Assembly (NCBI RefSeq): GCF_028610675.1
Contig: NZ_JAQQWS010000001.1
Location: forward strand, 496,001 to 560,000
Origin: Alkalihalobacillus pseudalcaliphilus
Lineage (GTDB): Bacteria; Bacillota; Bacilli; Bacillales; Bacillaceae_D
DNA length: 64,000 bases
Direction of reading: 5' to 3'
Below the pieces are notes generated by a model. It was not told the DNA's origin. It made no database searches and saw only the letters and a program-made list of their open reading frames with translations. A program made the position numbers and the translations under genes. This document shows, piece by piece, positions 8,095 to 15,677 of this stretch (position 1 is its first letter; the number at the start of each line of letters is the position of its first letter).

Positions 8095-9222
8095 TTAGCG
8101 AACTGCACAACGGTTAGGACCAATTTCCATCTCACGTTGTTCTTCTTCATCTGGTAATTTCATTCCCATATTTGTTTCACGAATCTCTTGATAAGCGTTT
8201 GGTTGAGGCGGTAGATTTTCTGATACAAGCGACCTAAATTCCCCTTCATCCTCAATGTTTAGTCCATGATTTTCTTTAAATAATTTCCCTAATGATGCAG
8301 CGACACTGCCATTTTCATTTAACTCATCAATAATCATAAAATGTGCAGGTAATACAATTAGCTCGTTTGACAATTCTTTATAACGTCGATATAAAGATTT
8401 TCTTAAATCGCCAACCCAATCATCTGCTTTTCCAGCAAGATCAGGACGCCCAATAGAGTCTATAAATAAAATATCTCCTGTTAGAAGGTAAGCATCATCA
8501 ATAATAAATGATGTTGATCCAATGGTATGACCAGGTGTATACAGGGCTTGTATGGAGATAGTCGATTGACCAATCTTCACATTATTTCCATCTACTAAGG
8601 GTTCATAAGAAAATGTAACTTCATCTGCATCTTTTGGTGGTAACCAATAAGTTGCACCTGTTTTCTCAGCTATTTTTCTCCCGCCTGAAATATGGTCTGC
8701 ATGAAGGTGCGTATCAAAGACGTGCGTAATTTTGTTTCCTTTTTCTTGAGCAAAACGAATATAGACATTTGTCATACGTGCGGCGTCAATAACAGCTGCC
8801 TCACCATTGGAAAGAATCATGTAAGAGAGACACCCTTTCCCTAGGCGAACGAATTGATATAATTCGCCACCGTCTTGTAACGTAGCAATTTTGATTGGTT
8901 CAAGATACTCACTCCAAGCTTTCATTCCTCCGACTAAATAGGAGACCGTTAGCCCCTCCTCTGATAACATATCTGCAACCATAATAGAGGAACCCTCCTT
9001 CGCACAAACAACAAGGATGTCCTTATCGTTTGGTAACTTACTGAGGATGTCTTCAACACCATCAATTAAGTCAAAATAGGGAACGTTTAAATACTCAAAA
9101 TTTGCTCCTTCTACCTTCCAATCTTCAAACGCCGAACCTGTCCGCACGTCTAAAATGAACAACTCTTTTTTCTCAATTAGTTTACGTGCAACCTCTTTTG
9201 GATACATTTTGTGAACAGTCAT
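8095..9222 (-). CDS. yrkH: Rhodanese / metallo-beta-lactamase fusion, persulfide dioxygenase-like (YrkH-like)
   Basis: 375 residues. Residues 1-110 form a rhodanese domain with the loop VCAKEGSS, where the cysteine would carry the persulfide. Residues 115-330 are a glyoxalase-II/ETHE1-type metallo-beta-lactamase with THLHADHISGG, TPGHTIGS and TGDILFIDSIGRPDL, supplying the Fe ligands. The family oxidises glutathione, bacillithiol or CoA persulfides to sulfite. The rhodanese is N-terminal, unlike staphylococcal CstB where the hydrolase comes first. It is the probable catalytic centre of the operon. Confidence 0.88.
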   Translation of the reverse strand: MTVHKMYPKEVARKLIEKKELFILDVRTGSAFEDWKVEGANFEYLNVPYFDLIDGVEDILSKLPNDKDILVVCAKEGSSIMVADMLSEEGLTVSYLVGGMKAWSEYLEPIKIATLQDGGELYQFVRLGKGCLSYMILSNGEAAVIDAARMTNVYIRFAQEKGNKITHVFDTHLHADHISGGRKIAEKTGATYWLPPKDADEVTFSYEPLVDGNNVKIGQSTISIQALYTPGHTIGSTSFIIDDAYLLTGDILFIDSIGRPDLAGKADDWVGDLRKSLYRRYKELSNELIVLPAHFMIIDELNENGSVAASLGKLFKENHGLNIEDEGEFRSLVSENLPPQPNAYQEIRETNMGMKLPDEEEQREMEIGPNRCAVR

Positions 9223-9247
9223 GTTTAAACCCCTCCGATTATATTGT

Positions 9248-9793
9248 TTATTTCCATTGATTCATGCCAGGAATTACATTTATTACTTGTTCAAAACCAG
9301 CGTGAGTTAACTTCTGACAGGCAATATCGCTTCGGTTTCCCGTACGACAAATCACATAGATATCTTTATCTTTCTCCACTTCATGCATCCGATCTTCTAA
9401 TTCACCTAATGGTATAGATAGTGCTCCTGGAACGTGAGTAAATGCATATTCAGCTTTTTCTCGGACATCAATTACAAGAGTATTGTGGTCTTTTTCTAAC
9501 AGGCTTTTAAGTTCTTCATTTTGAATCGTGTATGGATGTTTCTTTTCTTCAGTTTCCTGTTCACTCATTTTACGAAGATAATGTTTTAAAATATCTCCCT
9601 CTTCAACTGTACCAAGGTAATCGTGACCTGTACTTTCTGACCAAGCCTTTAAATCAGCAGTAGACCCCTTATCTGTTGCCTGTACTTCTATGACGGAACC
9701 AGGATTAACTTCTTTCATTATTTTCTTTGTTTTTACAATCGGCATCGGACACGCTAACCCCTTAGCATCAATAGTGATATCAGATTTTATCAT
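9248..9793 (-). CDS. yrkF: TusA-rhodanese fusion sulfurtransferase, YrkF-like
   Basis: 181 residues. A TusA domain (1-75; cysteine in LACPMPIVKTKK) is joined by a charged linker to a rhodanese domain (90-181) with active loop ICRTGNRS. Such a fusion can pass sulfane sulfur between its own two cysteines. The gene lies between the single-domain rhodanese and the rhodanese-hydrolase, with 20-30 base gaps, so they are one transcript. Substrate inferred to be low-molecular-weight persulfides. Confidence 0.9.
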   Translation of the reverse strand: MIKSDITIDAKGLACPMPIVKTKKIMKEVNPGSVIEVQATDKGSTADLKAWSESTGHDYLGTVEEGDILKHYLRKMSEQETEEKKHPYTIQNEELKSLLEKDHNTLVIDVREKAEYAFTHVPGALSIPLGELEDRMHEVEKDKDIYVICRTGNRSDIACQKLTHAGFEQVINVIPGMNQWK

Positions 9794-9812
9794 TCTGTTA
9801 AACCCTCCAAAT

Positions 9813-10103
9813 TTATTCAGTAATTGTATTTCCTTGCCACTCCAACATGCCGCCAGTCATGTTTTTCACTTTAAATCCTTGGTTTTCAAGATATTGTGCA
9901 GCCCTGCCACTTCTCCCACCAGAGCGGCACACAATAATATATTCTTTCGCTTTATCCAATTCATGTATCCGAAATTCCAATAAACCTAAAGGAATATTGA
10001 GACTATCTTTAATTTTTCCTTCAGCTACTTCTTTTGGTTCTCGGACATCTATAATTCGTTTATCTTGAAGGGCGTTCACTTCTTGGGCTGAAATTTCATT
10101 CAT
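9813..10103 (-). CDS. Single-domain rhodanese sulfurtransferase
   Basis: 96 residues covering one complete rhodanese domain: IDVREPKEV near the N-terminus and active-site loop VCRSGGRS. It transfers sulfane sulfur through a cysteine persulfide. Its ATG follows AGGAGG. A decayed second rhodanese lies directly upstream (10116-10279). Confidence 0.88.
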   Translation of the reverse strand: MNEISAQEVNALQDKRIIDVREPKEVAEGKIKDSLNIPLGLLEFRIHELDKAKEYIIVCRSGGRSGRAAQYLENQGFKVKNMTGGMLEWQGNTITE

Positions 10104-10115
10104 TATTAGTTCCTC

Positions 10116-10279
10116 CTATTGTACCCATGCATTCATTCCACCTATAACATTGGTGACATGATGGAATCCTTGTTTTTTAACCATCTCGCAGCCTGTTTGC
10201 TTCTAATCCCACTTTGACAAATTAAAATGATTTCTTTTTCTTTGTTTGGTAGTGTCTCCAAACTTAACCAGTCCTTTCC
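10116..10279 (-). pseudogene. Rhodanese gene remnant, truncated and frameshifted
   Basis: One frame encodes SLETLPNKEKEIILICQSG and then IRSKQ, including the rhodanese active cysteine. A shifted frame continues TGCEMVKKQGFHHVTNVIGG and MNAWVQ-stop. The frames overlap inside the SKQ codons, so a single small indel separates them. The N-terminal third is missing. A duplicate sulfurtransferase was lost while the rest of the operon stayed intact. Confidence 0.75.
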
Positions 10280-10282
10280 TTT

Positions 10283-10762
10283 TTAGATAAAAAGGTTCAC
10301 ATTTCCATCTTCAGCATCCGCCAAATAGGCTGCCACACCTGCATACTGAATGCTTTCTCTTAATTCAGCTTTTTGTAACCCAAGTAAATCCATCGTCATG
10401 GTACATGCGACTAAGTTAATGTCTTGTTCCTCCGCCATATCAATTAAATCGGCTAAAGGCATTGCATTGTGCTTTTTCATGACCTTTTTTATTAATTTTG
10501 GTCCCATACCAGCAAAGTGCATTTTTGATAGCCCCATCTTTTCAGCACCACGAGGCATCATTTTTCCAAACATTTTTTCCATCATCGTTTTATTCGCTTT
10601 AATTGGTTCATCTTTCCTTAGTGCATTTAGTCCCCAAAAGGTATGGAAAATCGTGACTTTATGGTCATAGGCAGCTGCTCCATTCGCAATGATGTAAGCA
10701 GCCATCGCCTTATCATAATCCCCACTAAACAAAATAATATTGGTTGTTTTTCCTTCACTCAT
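10283..10762 (-). CDS. yrkE: DsrE/DsrF-like sulfur relay protein, YrkE-like
   Basis: 159 residues of the DsrE/DsrF/DrsH-like fold: FSGDYDKAMAAYIIANGAAA at the start and the conserved VACTMTMDLLGL region, whose cysteine is the likely persulfide carrier. Length and family match YrkE of B. subtilis. It is the first intact gene of the sulfur operon, behind a CstR-type operator at 10791-10806. Confidence 0.85.
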   Translation of the reverse strand: MSEGKTTNIILFSGDYDKAMAAYIIANGAAAYDHKVTIFHTFWGLNALRKDEPIKANKTMMEKMFGKMMPRGAEKMGLSKMHFAGMGPKLIKKVMKKHNAMPLADLIDMAEEQDINLVACTMTMDLLGLQKAELRESIQYAGVAAYLADAEDGNVNLFI

Positions 10763-10790
10763 AATCGTTCCCCTCTCCGCTTAAATACTA

Positions 10791-10806
10791 TTACCCGTAT
10801 AGGTAT
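10791..10806 (-). promoter_or_regulatory. CstR-type operator upstream of the yrk operon
   Basis: TTACCCGTATAGGTAT is a near-palindrome of the TACCC-N-GGTA kind bound by CstR/CsoR repressors. It lies about 30 bases before the yrkE start codon. Confidence 0.65.
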
Positions 10807-10855
10807 ATTGAAAGATTAAAAATTTTTACTAAGATAGACTTTTATAATGCCTATC

Positions 10856-11116
10856 TTAGCGACTTTTAACAAGTAAGTTTACTGCATGATCAACAAATTC
10901 TTTTGTATCTTCTCCATCTTCAATCGCTCTTTGAACACATTCTACAAGGTTTTCACTCACAATGACTCCTATTGTACGATCGATGGCTGTTCGAGAAGCA
11001 GATAGTTGAGATACAACGTCTCGACAATCTTCCTCTTCCTCCATCATTTTTAAAACTCCTCGAATTTGTCCTTCGATGCGTTTTAATCTATTTTTCATCT
11101 GATCTGTATATTCCAA
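10856..11116 (-). CDS. cstR: CstR, persulfide-sensing CsoR-family repressor
   Basis: 86-residue all-helical CsoR-family protein. C31 and C60 match the redox pair of staphylococcal CstR. The position that is histidine in copper-sensing CsoR is N56 (ENLVECVQ), so Cu(I) binding is unlikely and persulfide sensing is favoured. Its own promoter overlaps an ATACCCC...GGTAT site at 11155-11170, implying autorepression. It controls the yrk genes and perhaps the methyltransferase gene at 11186-11790. Confidence 0.88.
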   Translation of the reverse strand: MEYTDQMKNRLKRIEGQIRGVLKMMEEEEDCRDVVSQLSASRTAIDRTIGVIVSENLVECVQRAIEDGEDTKEFVDHAVNLLVKSR

Positions 11117-11151
11117 GTTGTCTCACCTCACTTACTAACTTATGTCTACAT

Positions 11152-11179
11152 AATATACCCCTGTAGGTATTATTGTCAA
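11152..11179 (-). promoter_or_regulatory. cstR promoter overlapped by CstR operator
   Basis: Minus-strand TTGACA (11179-11174), 16 bases, TATATT (11157-11152). ATACCCCTGTAGGTAT occupies 11155-11170 between and over the promoter elements. Confidence 0.7.
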
Positions 11180-11185
11180 GAGCGT

Positions 11186-11790
11186 TTATTTAGGTTTTTG
11201 TGCATAAATCTGAATAACATGCGCTAAACCATTATGGAAGCTTCCTTCATGGCGTATTACTTCTCCCATAAAAAAGTGAATAATATTCCAATCCCTAAAG
11301 TATTGGAAGACTTCTTCTGGATGATAAAGCATATCTACATTTTTGGGACCACCACTGTCATAGGGTATTTGATATGTGGAGTATACTTCTGATATATAAT
11401 ATCCCCCTGGTTTAATCGCATCTTTCACTGAATTTAATGTTTGCTCCCTGAGTGAAGAACCAAAGTGTCCATATATATTGACAATCGCATCCCATGTGTT
11501 CTCTTTCCATGGTGCTTTGTTCAAGTCGATTAATTCAGACTTAATGTTTACACCTTTTTCTAAGGCTAAGGCTTTTGTTTTTTTATTCCTTCTTCAGAAT
11601 AATCCCAAGTCGTTACATCAAATCCTTTTTCCGCTAAAAAGATAGCGTTTCTACCTTCACCTTCACCTTCAGCAATGGCTAATATCTGTCCTTTATAATG
11701 GAGTTGATCATGTATCTTTCTAATGAAGTAATTTGCTTCTTTTCCATATGCATAATCAGAGATTTTAAAGCGCTTATCCCACTCATTCAT
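11186..11790 (-). pseudogene. SAM-dependent methyltransferase (TehB-like), single frameshift
   Basis: The ATG at 11790 (behind GGTGGGGG) opens MNEWDKRFKISDYAYGKEAN, then a SAM-binding segment with IAEGEGEGRNAIFLAEKG. The frame breaks in a run of seven A residues near 11578. One extra A restores KKTKALALEKGVNIKSELID and the rest of a class I methyltransferase to 11186 (about 200 residues). It resembles thiopurine/tellurite-type methyltransferases. It could be a true null, a phase-variable gene or a base-calling error. A CstR-like site upstream suggests control by sulfur stress. Confidence 0.75.
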
Positions 11791-11824
11791 TATTCCCCCA
11801 CCTTTCTGCCAATCTAATATACCG

Positions 11825-11840
11825 TTACCCCTATATGTAT
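11825..11840 (-). promoter_or_regulatory. Third CstR-like operator, upstream of the methyltransferase
   Basis: TTACCCCTATATGTAT differs from the cstR site at few positions and lies 35 bases before the ATG at 11790. Confidence 0.5.
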
Positions 11841-11951
11841 TCAAGAATAAATTTTTTTGGAGTATAGAAATCAAGCGATAAATACAATTATTTCTACAAT
11901 TGAAATTAACAAAGACTTAGATTCTATGCAGAACAGAGTTTTTTTCTTTAT

Positions 11952-11989
11952 GGGGTGACGTCCCGTAAATACAGATTTACAACGTTAAG
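11952..11989 (+). repeat. Tn3-family terminal inverted repeat, 38 bp
   Basis: Begins GGGGTGACGTCCCG and ends ATTTACAACGTTAAG. The GGGG outer edge, TAAG inner edge and 38-bp length are the standard form of Tn3-family ends, close to the Tn1546/Tn4430 group. It faces right. No transposase lies inside; a 14-base copy of its inner half (ATTTACAACGTTAA) recurs at 6839-6852. Confidence 0.65.
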
Positions 11990-12102
11990 CTGTTTGCATC
12001 GTTAAAAATGATGGATTTAACAACTATAAGACTTTTGAGACAAGTCATACGAGACACTAGAAAGCTTTATTGAACGTAATTTCGATAACGTCCCAATAGA
12101 GT

Positions 12103-12157
12103 AATCAGGGAATCAATCATTTAATGATTGATTCCCATTCATACATCGAAGAACAAT
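12103..12157 (+). pseudogene. 55-bp fragment of the CzcO-like monooxygenase gene
   Basis: 53 of 55 bases match positions 695-749 inside the partial flavin monooxygenase gene, in opposite orientation. Similarity stops abruptly on both sides. It is an isolated scrap next to transposon ends. Confidence 0.8.
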
Positions 12158-12227
12158 ATTATTAATTAGAGAGGGATAATAACTATTTTAAAGAAAGGAG
12201 GTTAAAGTTTAACGAGCCAAATTTAAT

Positions 12228-12264
12228 AAGGCGGTTACATAACGTACAGGATTACGCCTTTTTT
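12228..12264 (+). terminator. Possible terminator hairpin
   Basis: AAGGCG and CGCCTT flank a 21-base loop and are followed by a T-run. Short stem, so weak. Apart from the repeats listed, 11990-12367 holds no supportable gene. Confidence 0.3.
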
Positions 12265-12287
12265 AAAATTGAAGTTGCTTAGCATAC

Positions 12288-12322
12288 GTTCCGCGTTTTG
12301 TCGGCAGGACCCTTATCTAGAT
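12288..12322 (-). repeat. Second Tn3-family-like terminal repeat
   Basis: Read on the minus strand it begins GGGTCCTGCCGACAAAACG and ends CGTATGCTAAG, again GGG outside and TAAG inside. The sequence differs from the repeat at 11952-11989, so it belongs to another Tn3 subgroup. It faces left. Confidence 0.5.
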
Positions 12323-12367
12323 AAAATTAGGTCTACGACCGTTTAGATCGCTGACCAATTAATTTCC

Positions 12368-12682
12368 TTATTTAATTCCTATAACCAAACTATCTCGTGC
12401 AGCCTCTACAGAGAGGTGAATTTGCTCGACTTCATGTCTAATTAAATCATCAACTCTTATTGTACCTAGATCTGACCTCGGTTTCGTTATTAATCCGATT
12501 AAACCATGGGCTTGATATTGTTTAACCCAATAGTGTAAAGTACGTTTTGAAACACTCTTAATTGATGATATTTCCTTTATTGAGACACCATCAATTAAGT
12601 AAGGTTGAATGATATAGTACTTCTCCATCGCTATTTGTCGATTAGTTTCAGAATAAGATGATAACAAACGTTTTGATTCCAC
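12368..12682 (-). pseudogene. N-terminal fragment of a Mu/Tn552-type transposase
   Basis: 104 codons encode a helix-turn-helix region, VSIKEISSIKSVSKRTLHYW, followed by VKQYQAHGLIGLITKPRSD. This is the DNA-binding N-terminus of long DDE transposases of the Tn552/TniA kind. The catalytic core is absent, because the frame ends close to the Tn3-like repeat at 12288-12322. It probably lies next to its own resolvase at 12745-13320. Family assignment rests on the KPRSD/HTH pattern only. Confidence 0.55.
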
Positions 12683-12744
12683 AGCTAACCTCTCCTTTTA
12701 GAAAACTAGTGTGTTATAGCATAACGTTCCGTGAACAAAGATTT

Positions 12745-13320
12745 CTATTTAAGACCTGTTTCTTCTGAGCTTTTGTTTAAATAACGATAAACCGTTGTTC
12801 GAGAAATATTCCACATCTTTGCAATATCTTTAATCGGTGTTCCGTTAGCAACTAATGTCTTTAACATCGCAATATCTTTTTCAGTAAACTTTTCTGGTCG
12901 CCCTCCTAGACGTCCACGAGAACGAGCTGCTTCTCTTCCTGCTGCTGAACGTTCTAATATTAGATTTCGTTCAAACTCTGCAAATGCAGCAAACAAATGA
13001 AACATTAACTGGCCAGTGGAGTTCTTTTTATCCATCGTAATATTTTCCTGCAGACTATAAAAACTAATCCCTTTTTCATTCAGATCATTAACAACGCTTA
13101 TAAGTTCCTGCATGTTTCTTCCAAGTCGATCTAATCGCCAAACGACAATTGTGTCTCCACTTCGAACAAAATCTAATGCCTCAGTTAATCCGTCCCTTTT
13201 CTTTTTAACTCCACTCACTTTATCTACAAAAATTTTCTCACAACCAAAGGTCTTTAAGCTGTCTTGTTGTAAATTTAAGTTTTGTAAACCTGTAGAGACT
13301 CTTGCATAACCAACTTTCAT
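12745..13320 (-). CDS. tnpR: Serine recombinase (TnpR/Hin-type resolvase)
   Basis: 191 residues and full length: catalytic serine in YARVSTGLQN, the RLDRLGRN motif, FAEFERNLILERSAAGREAA, then the C-terminal Hin-type helix-turn-helix (DIAKMWNISRTTVYRYL). It resolves cointegrates made by replicative transposition. Upstream (about 13345-13389) CATAAC/GTTATG and ATGTT/AACAT inverted pairs may be its res site. No intact partner transposase remains. A second resolvase relic lies at 22566-22716. Confidence 0.9.
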   Translation of the reverse strand: MKVGYARVSTGLQNLNLQQDSLKTFGCEKIFVDKVSGVKKKRDGLTEALDFVRSGDTIVVWRLDRLGRNMQELISVVNDLNEKGISFYSLQENITMDKKNSTGQLMFHLFAAFAEFERNLILERSAAGREAARSRGRLGGRPEKFTEKDIAMLKTLVANGTPIKDIAKMWNISRTTVYRYLNKSSEETGLK

Positions 13321-13344
13321 ATTTTCACCTCATACATATTGTAA

Positions 13345-13389
13345 CATAACTTAAAATAACTCATGTTAATGAACATAGATTATGTTATG
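13345..13389. promoter_or_regulatory. Candidate res site upstream of tnpR
   Basis: CATAAC at 13345-13350 is inverted as GTTATG at 13384-13389, enclosing ATGTT-AATG-AACAT at 13363-13376. Position directly upstream of a resolvase gene is where res subsites lie. Confidence 0.3.
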
Positions 13390-13489
13390 GGTTTCTGAAC
13401 ACATTTTGATAAAAAAATTGTGAACCAAGTTCATTTCGTCCACGTGTCCAGAAAGTGGTGATTTACTGGACATACAGATAAGAAGGGAT

Positions 13490-13515
13490 GTTCAACTAAC
13501 GGAGGTTAGTTGAAC
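13490..13515. repeat. Perfect 11-bp hairpin
   Basis: GTTCAACTAAC-GGAG-GTTAGTTGAAC. No clear T-run follows, so it is not obviously a terminator. Confidence 0.4.
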
Positions 13516-13519
13516 AATC

Positions 13520-13717
13520 TTACAGATTCGTATAAAAATGCTTACTTGTTAACTTGAACATAATTTTTGTAATGAAATCTTCCTCCCTATTTGTTACAAC
13601 ATAATCATATATGTATTCCTCAAGAATGTGATCACCAAGTGTGAAATTTAATCGATTCATTTCATCAAGGGGTCCTACCAACAAAACGCGAAAAACATAC
13701 GCTAAGCAAAATGTCAT
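13520..13717 (-). CDS. Hypothetical short protein or gene fragment
   Basis: 65 codons; the central FTLGDHILEEYIYDYV segment looks like real protein, but there is no ribosome binding site and no known family. It is probably the C-terminal scrap of a lost gene beside the hairpin at 13490-13515. Confidence 0.25.
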   Translation of the reverse strand: MTFCLAYVFRVLLVGPLDEMNRLNFTLGDHILEEYIYDYVVTNREEDFITKIMFKLTSKHFYTNL

Positions 13718-13860
13718 AAAAAAACAAGTCTATTTCCTGACGATAAGGATTTAACTTTTTGAATTTTTTCGTTAAAATATAGCCCTCTTAACGCCAAAGA
13801 ATATAAATATTAAAAAAAGTATTAATCACTCTTACATAGCAAAATTGATTTTTGTATAAG

Positions 13861-14364
13861 CTAGCTTCTTCTTTCAAATAAAATTGTATCTCTCCATACT
13901 CCATCTAATTGAGCTATTTTTTTCCTTCTACCTACTTCTCTAAAACCGTTCTTTTTATGTAATTTAATACTTGGAATATTTTCAGGAAAAATATTAGACT
14001 GTAAGGTCCAAAAATTATTTTCTATACTAGAAACTATTAAACTTTGCATAAGAAGGTTACCAATACCTTGACTTGAGAAACGATTAGAAATATAGATGCT
14101 AACTTCAGCAACTCCTCTATAAACTATACGACTTGATATAGGACTGAGTGCTATCCAACCTACAATTTCCTCATTTATTCTTGCTACTATTCTACAACAT
14201 ATATGATGACTAGAGTCCCACTCTTCCCATGTAGGTACTTCCGTTTGAAATGTAGCATTTTTGGTATCTAACCCTTCTTTATATATCATTTTTACTTCTG
14301 GCCAATCCGATTTTTTCATTAGATCGATATATAATTTGTGATTATTAATCAAGTTGCACCCCAT
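13861..14364 (-). CDS. arsN1: ArsN1-like N-acetyltransferase (arsinothricin/phosphinothricin type)
   Basis: 167-residue GNAT enzyme with the features of the phosphinothricin/arsinothricin acetyltransferase group: NATFQTEVPTWEEWD, GWIALSPISSRIVYRGVAE, the acetyl-CoA loop SSQGIGNLL, and IFPENIPSIKLHKKNGF then GVWRDTILFERRS. In arsenic clusters such enzymes acetylate the arsenical antibiotic arsinothricin. It lies downstream of arsR2 in the same direction. The exact start is uncertain; the ATG at 14364 lacks a strong ribosome binding site. Confidence 0.8.
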   Translation of the reverse strand: MGCNLINNHKLYIDLMKKSDWPEVKMIYKEGLDTKNATFQTEVPTWEEWDSSHHICCRIVARINEEIVGWIALSPISSRIVYRGVAEVSIYISNRFSSQGIGNLLMQSLIVSSIENNFWTLQSNIFPENIPSIKLHKKNGFREVGRRKKIAQLDGVWRDTILFERRS

Positions 14365-14482
14365 CTATCTTTACTTTTTATTATTTCATACGCTTCATCT
14401 TTTTTGTAGCACTCCCAAGTTTAATAATTATGATTCACACCCATAAATCAATAAAAGTTGATTAATTGAATAAAGCTAAAAA

Positions 14483-14803
14483 CTAATTATAACTCGGTTT
14501 AAAAACACAGCAAAGGTCATTAGATAATACAGCATTCATTTGTTCTTCTTTTACTTCGTAATAACTCCATGTACCTTTTGTTTCTTTTGTAATTAAATTG
14601 GCATTAAGCAAGATTTTCAAGTGATATGAAAGCTTAGATTGCGGCATATCTAATTCATTAATCAAATCACAAACGCAGCTAGAACCATTCACACTTAATA
14701 TATTTAATAAGTGAAGACGTTTTTGATCAGCTAATGCCTTAAAAATTACTTCATAGTTCTTAAATACCTCTGTTGTTGCACATGTATCTTCAATTTTTAA
14801 CAT
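14483..14803 (-). CDS. arsR: ArsR-family arsenic-responsive repressor, second copy
   Basis: 106-residue winged-helix protein. The alpha-3 pair SCVCDL is the As(III)-binding cysteine site of classic ArsR. A further CC pair (DLCCVF) sits near the C-terminus and could add a ligand. HTH: MPQSKLSYHLKILLNANLI. The ATG follows GGAGG by seven bases. It is separated from the main ars operon by a terminator and its own TTGATTAAT-type operator, so arsR2-arsN1 form an independent unit. Confidence 0.88.
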   Translation of the reverse strand: MLKIEDTCATTEVFKNYEVIFKALADQKRLHLLNILSVNGSSCVCDLINELDMPQSKLSYHLKILLNANLITKETKGTWSYYEVKEEQMNAVLSNDLCCVFKPSYN

Positions 14804-14827
14804 TATGGGGCCTCCATCAACCTTTTT

Positions 14828-14876
14828 TGATTAATTTAATTATAACATATCACAAGTAAAACCGAATCAATTAATC
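14828..14876 (-). promoter_or_regulatory. ArsR2 operator region
   Basis: TTGATTAATT near 14828 and its inverse AATTAATCAA near 14867 flank the start region of arsR2. The same half sites appear before the flavoprotein gene at 21095-21171. Confidence 0.45.
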
Positions 14877-14913
14877 AACTTACTTTGATTTCAATCACCA
14901 TCTTCAGGTTCAT

Positions 14914-14937
14914 AAAAAAACGCCTCAAAAAGAGGCG
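14914..14937 (-). terminator. Terminator of the main ars operon
   Basis: CGCCTC-AAAAA-GAGGCG, with a seven-base T-run after it on the minus strand, just beyond the HesB-like gene. Confidence 0.8.
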
Positions 14938-14949
14938 ATTTATCAATTT

Positions 14950-15222
14950 CTAACAGTTATTTTCTGGTAAACCAGTTAACACTAATCCACCATTTTGAAA
15001 ATCCAACGCAGCTTTTAAAGCCATATCTTTCACACGTTCATCAATCGCTACCTGAATGCCATTCACTTCATTAATCTCGTCATTTAGTTCAGGTTCGTCT
15101 AGAGAAACTCCTAATTGTGGTCCACAGCACCCTTGTCCTGCGAAATAAAACCGAATCCCCTTTGCATTCTCTTTCTCCATTGACTGTAACAGTACCTCTC
15201 TTGCAGCATCCGAAATATTCAT
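14950..15222 (-). CDS. HesB/IscA-like small cysteine protein of the ars operon
   Basis: 90 residues with the HesB-type core GIRFYFAGQGCCGPQLGVS and a final cysteine (ENNC). IscA/HesB proteins carry Fe or Fe-S clusters; divergent copies like this occur in Gram-positive arsenic operons, where the vicinal CC could bind As(III). It is the last gene before the operon terminator, 15 bases after the phosphatase. Function not established. Confidence 0.75.
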   Translation of the reverse strand: MNISDAAREVLLQSMEKENAKGIRFYFAGQGCCGPQLGVSLDEPELNDEINEVNGIQVAIDERVKDMALKAALDFQNGGLVLTGLPENNC

Positions 15223-15237
15223 AACTAATTCCTCCTC

Positions 15238-15657
15238 TTATTTATAAAGACGTTTAAGTGTCTCTTTCATTTCTGGCTTCACACTGATCTCTGAGCGAAT
15301 CTCTTGCGCCATTTGTTCAGCTTCCTCTATAGACTTTGCGACACCTAATTCTAGAAGTAAACCAATTGCTACTGTACCCGTGCGATTTCTCCCACCTGCA
15401 CAATGAAAGTATATCTTCTTTCCTTCATCAAAAGCTTCTTTTACTTTGCCAATAGCTGCTTGAACAGATTGATCTTGATTCTCTGTGTCATCAACAATTG
15501 GTGCATGAATTCTTTTACTAGTAGCCTCTTCCTCTTTCGCTTCTGCTCGTAGGTCGTAAACAACATCAATACCTTGTGCTTTTACAGCATCAACTGCTGC
15601 ATCAGCCCCTCCAATATATATACGATTTGGAATTAATTCGTGATAGTTTTTATTCAT
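15238..15657 (-). CDS. Dual-specificity/tyrosine phosphatase-like protein of the ars operon
   Basis: 139 residues from the ATG at 15657, eight bases after GGAGG. The P-loop HCAGGRNRTG matches CX5R-T/S and an upstream aspartate region (IVDDTENQ) could supply the general acid. The fold is related to cysteine-based phosphatases and ArsC-type reductases. It sits just after trxB in the arsenic operon, so a role in arsenical chemistry is possible, but the substrate is unknown. Confidence 0.75.
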   Translation of the reverse strand: MNKNYHELIPNRIYIGGADAAVDAVKAQGIDVVYDLRAEAKEEEATSKRIHAPIVDDTENQDQSVQAAIGKVKEAFDEGKKIYFHCAGGRNRTGTVAIGLLLELGVAKSIEEAEQMAQEIRSEISVKPEMKETLKRLYK

Positions 15658-15677
15658 TGTTATCCTCCAATATTTGG

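Noticed and set aside
11791..11874. Longer N-terminus for the methyltransferase
   Set aside because: It would cover the CstR-like operator and lacks a ribosome binding site; ATG 11790 has one.
11952..12322. A 370-bp miniature Tn3 element bounded by the two repeats
   Set aside because: The two ends are different sequences, so they cannot be a matched pair.
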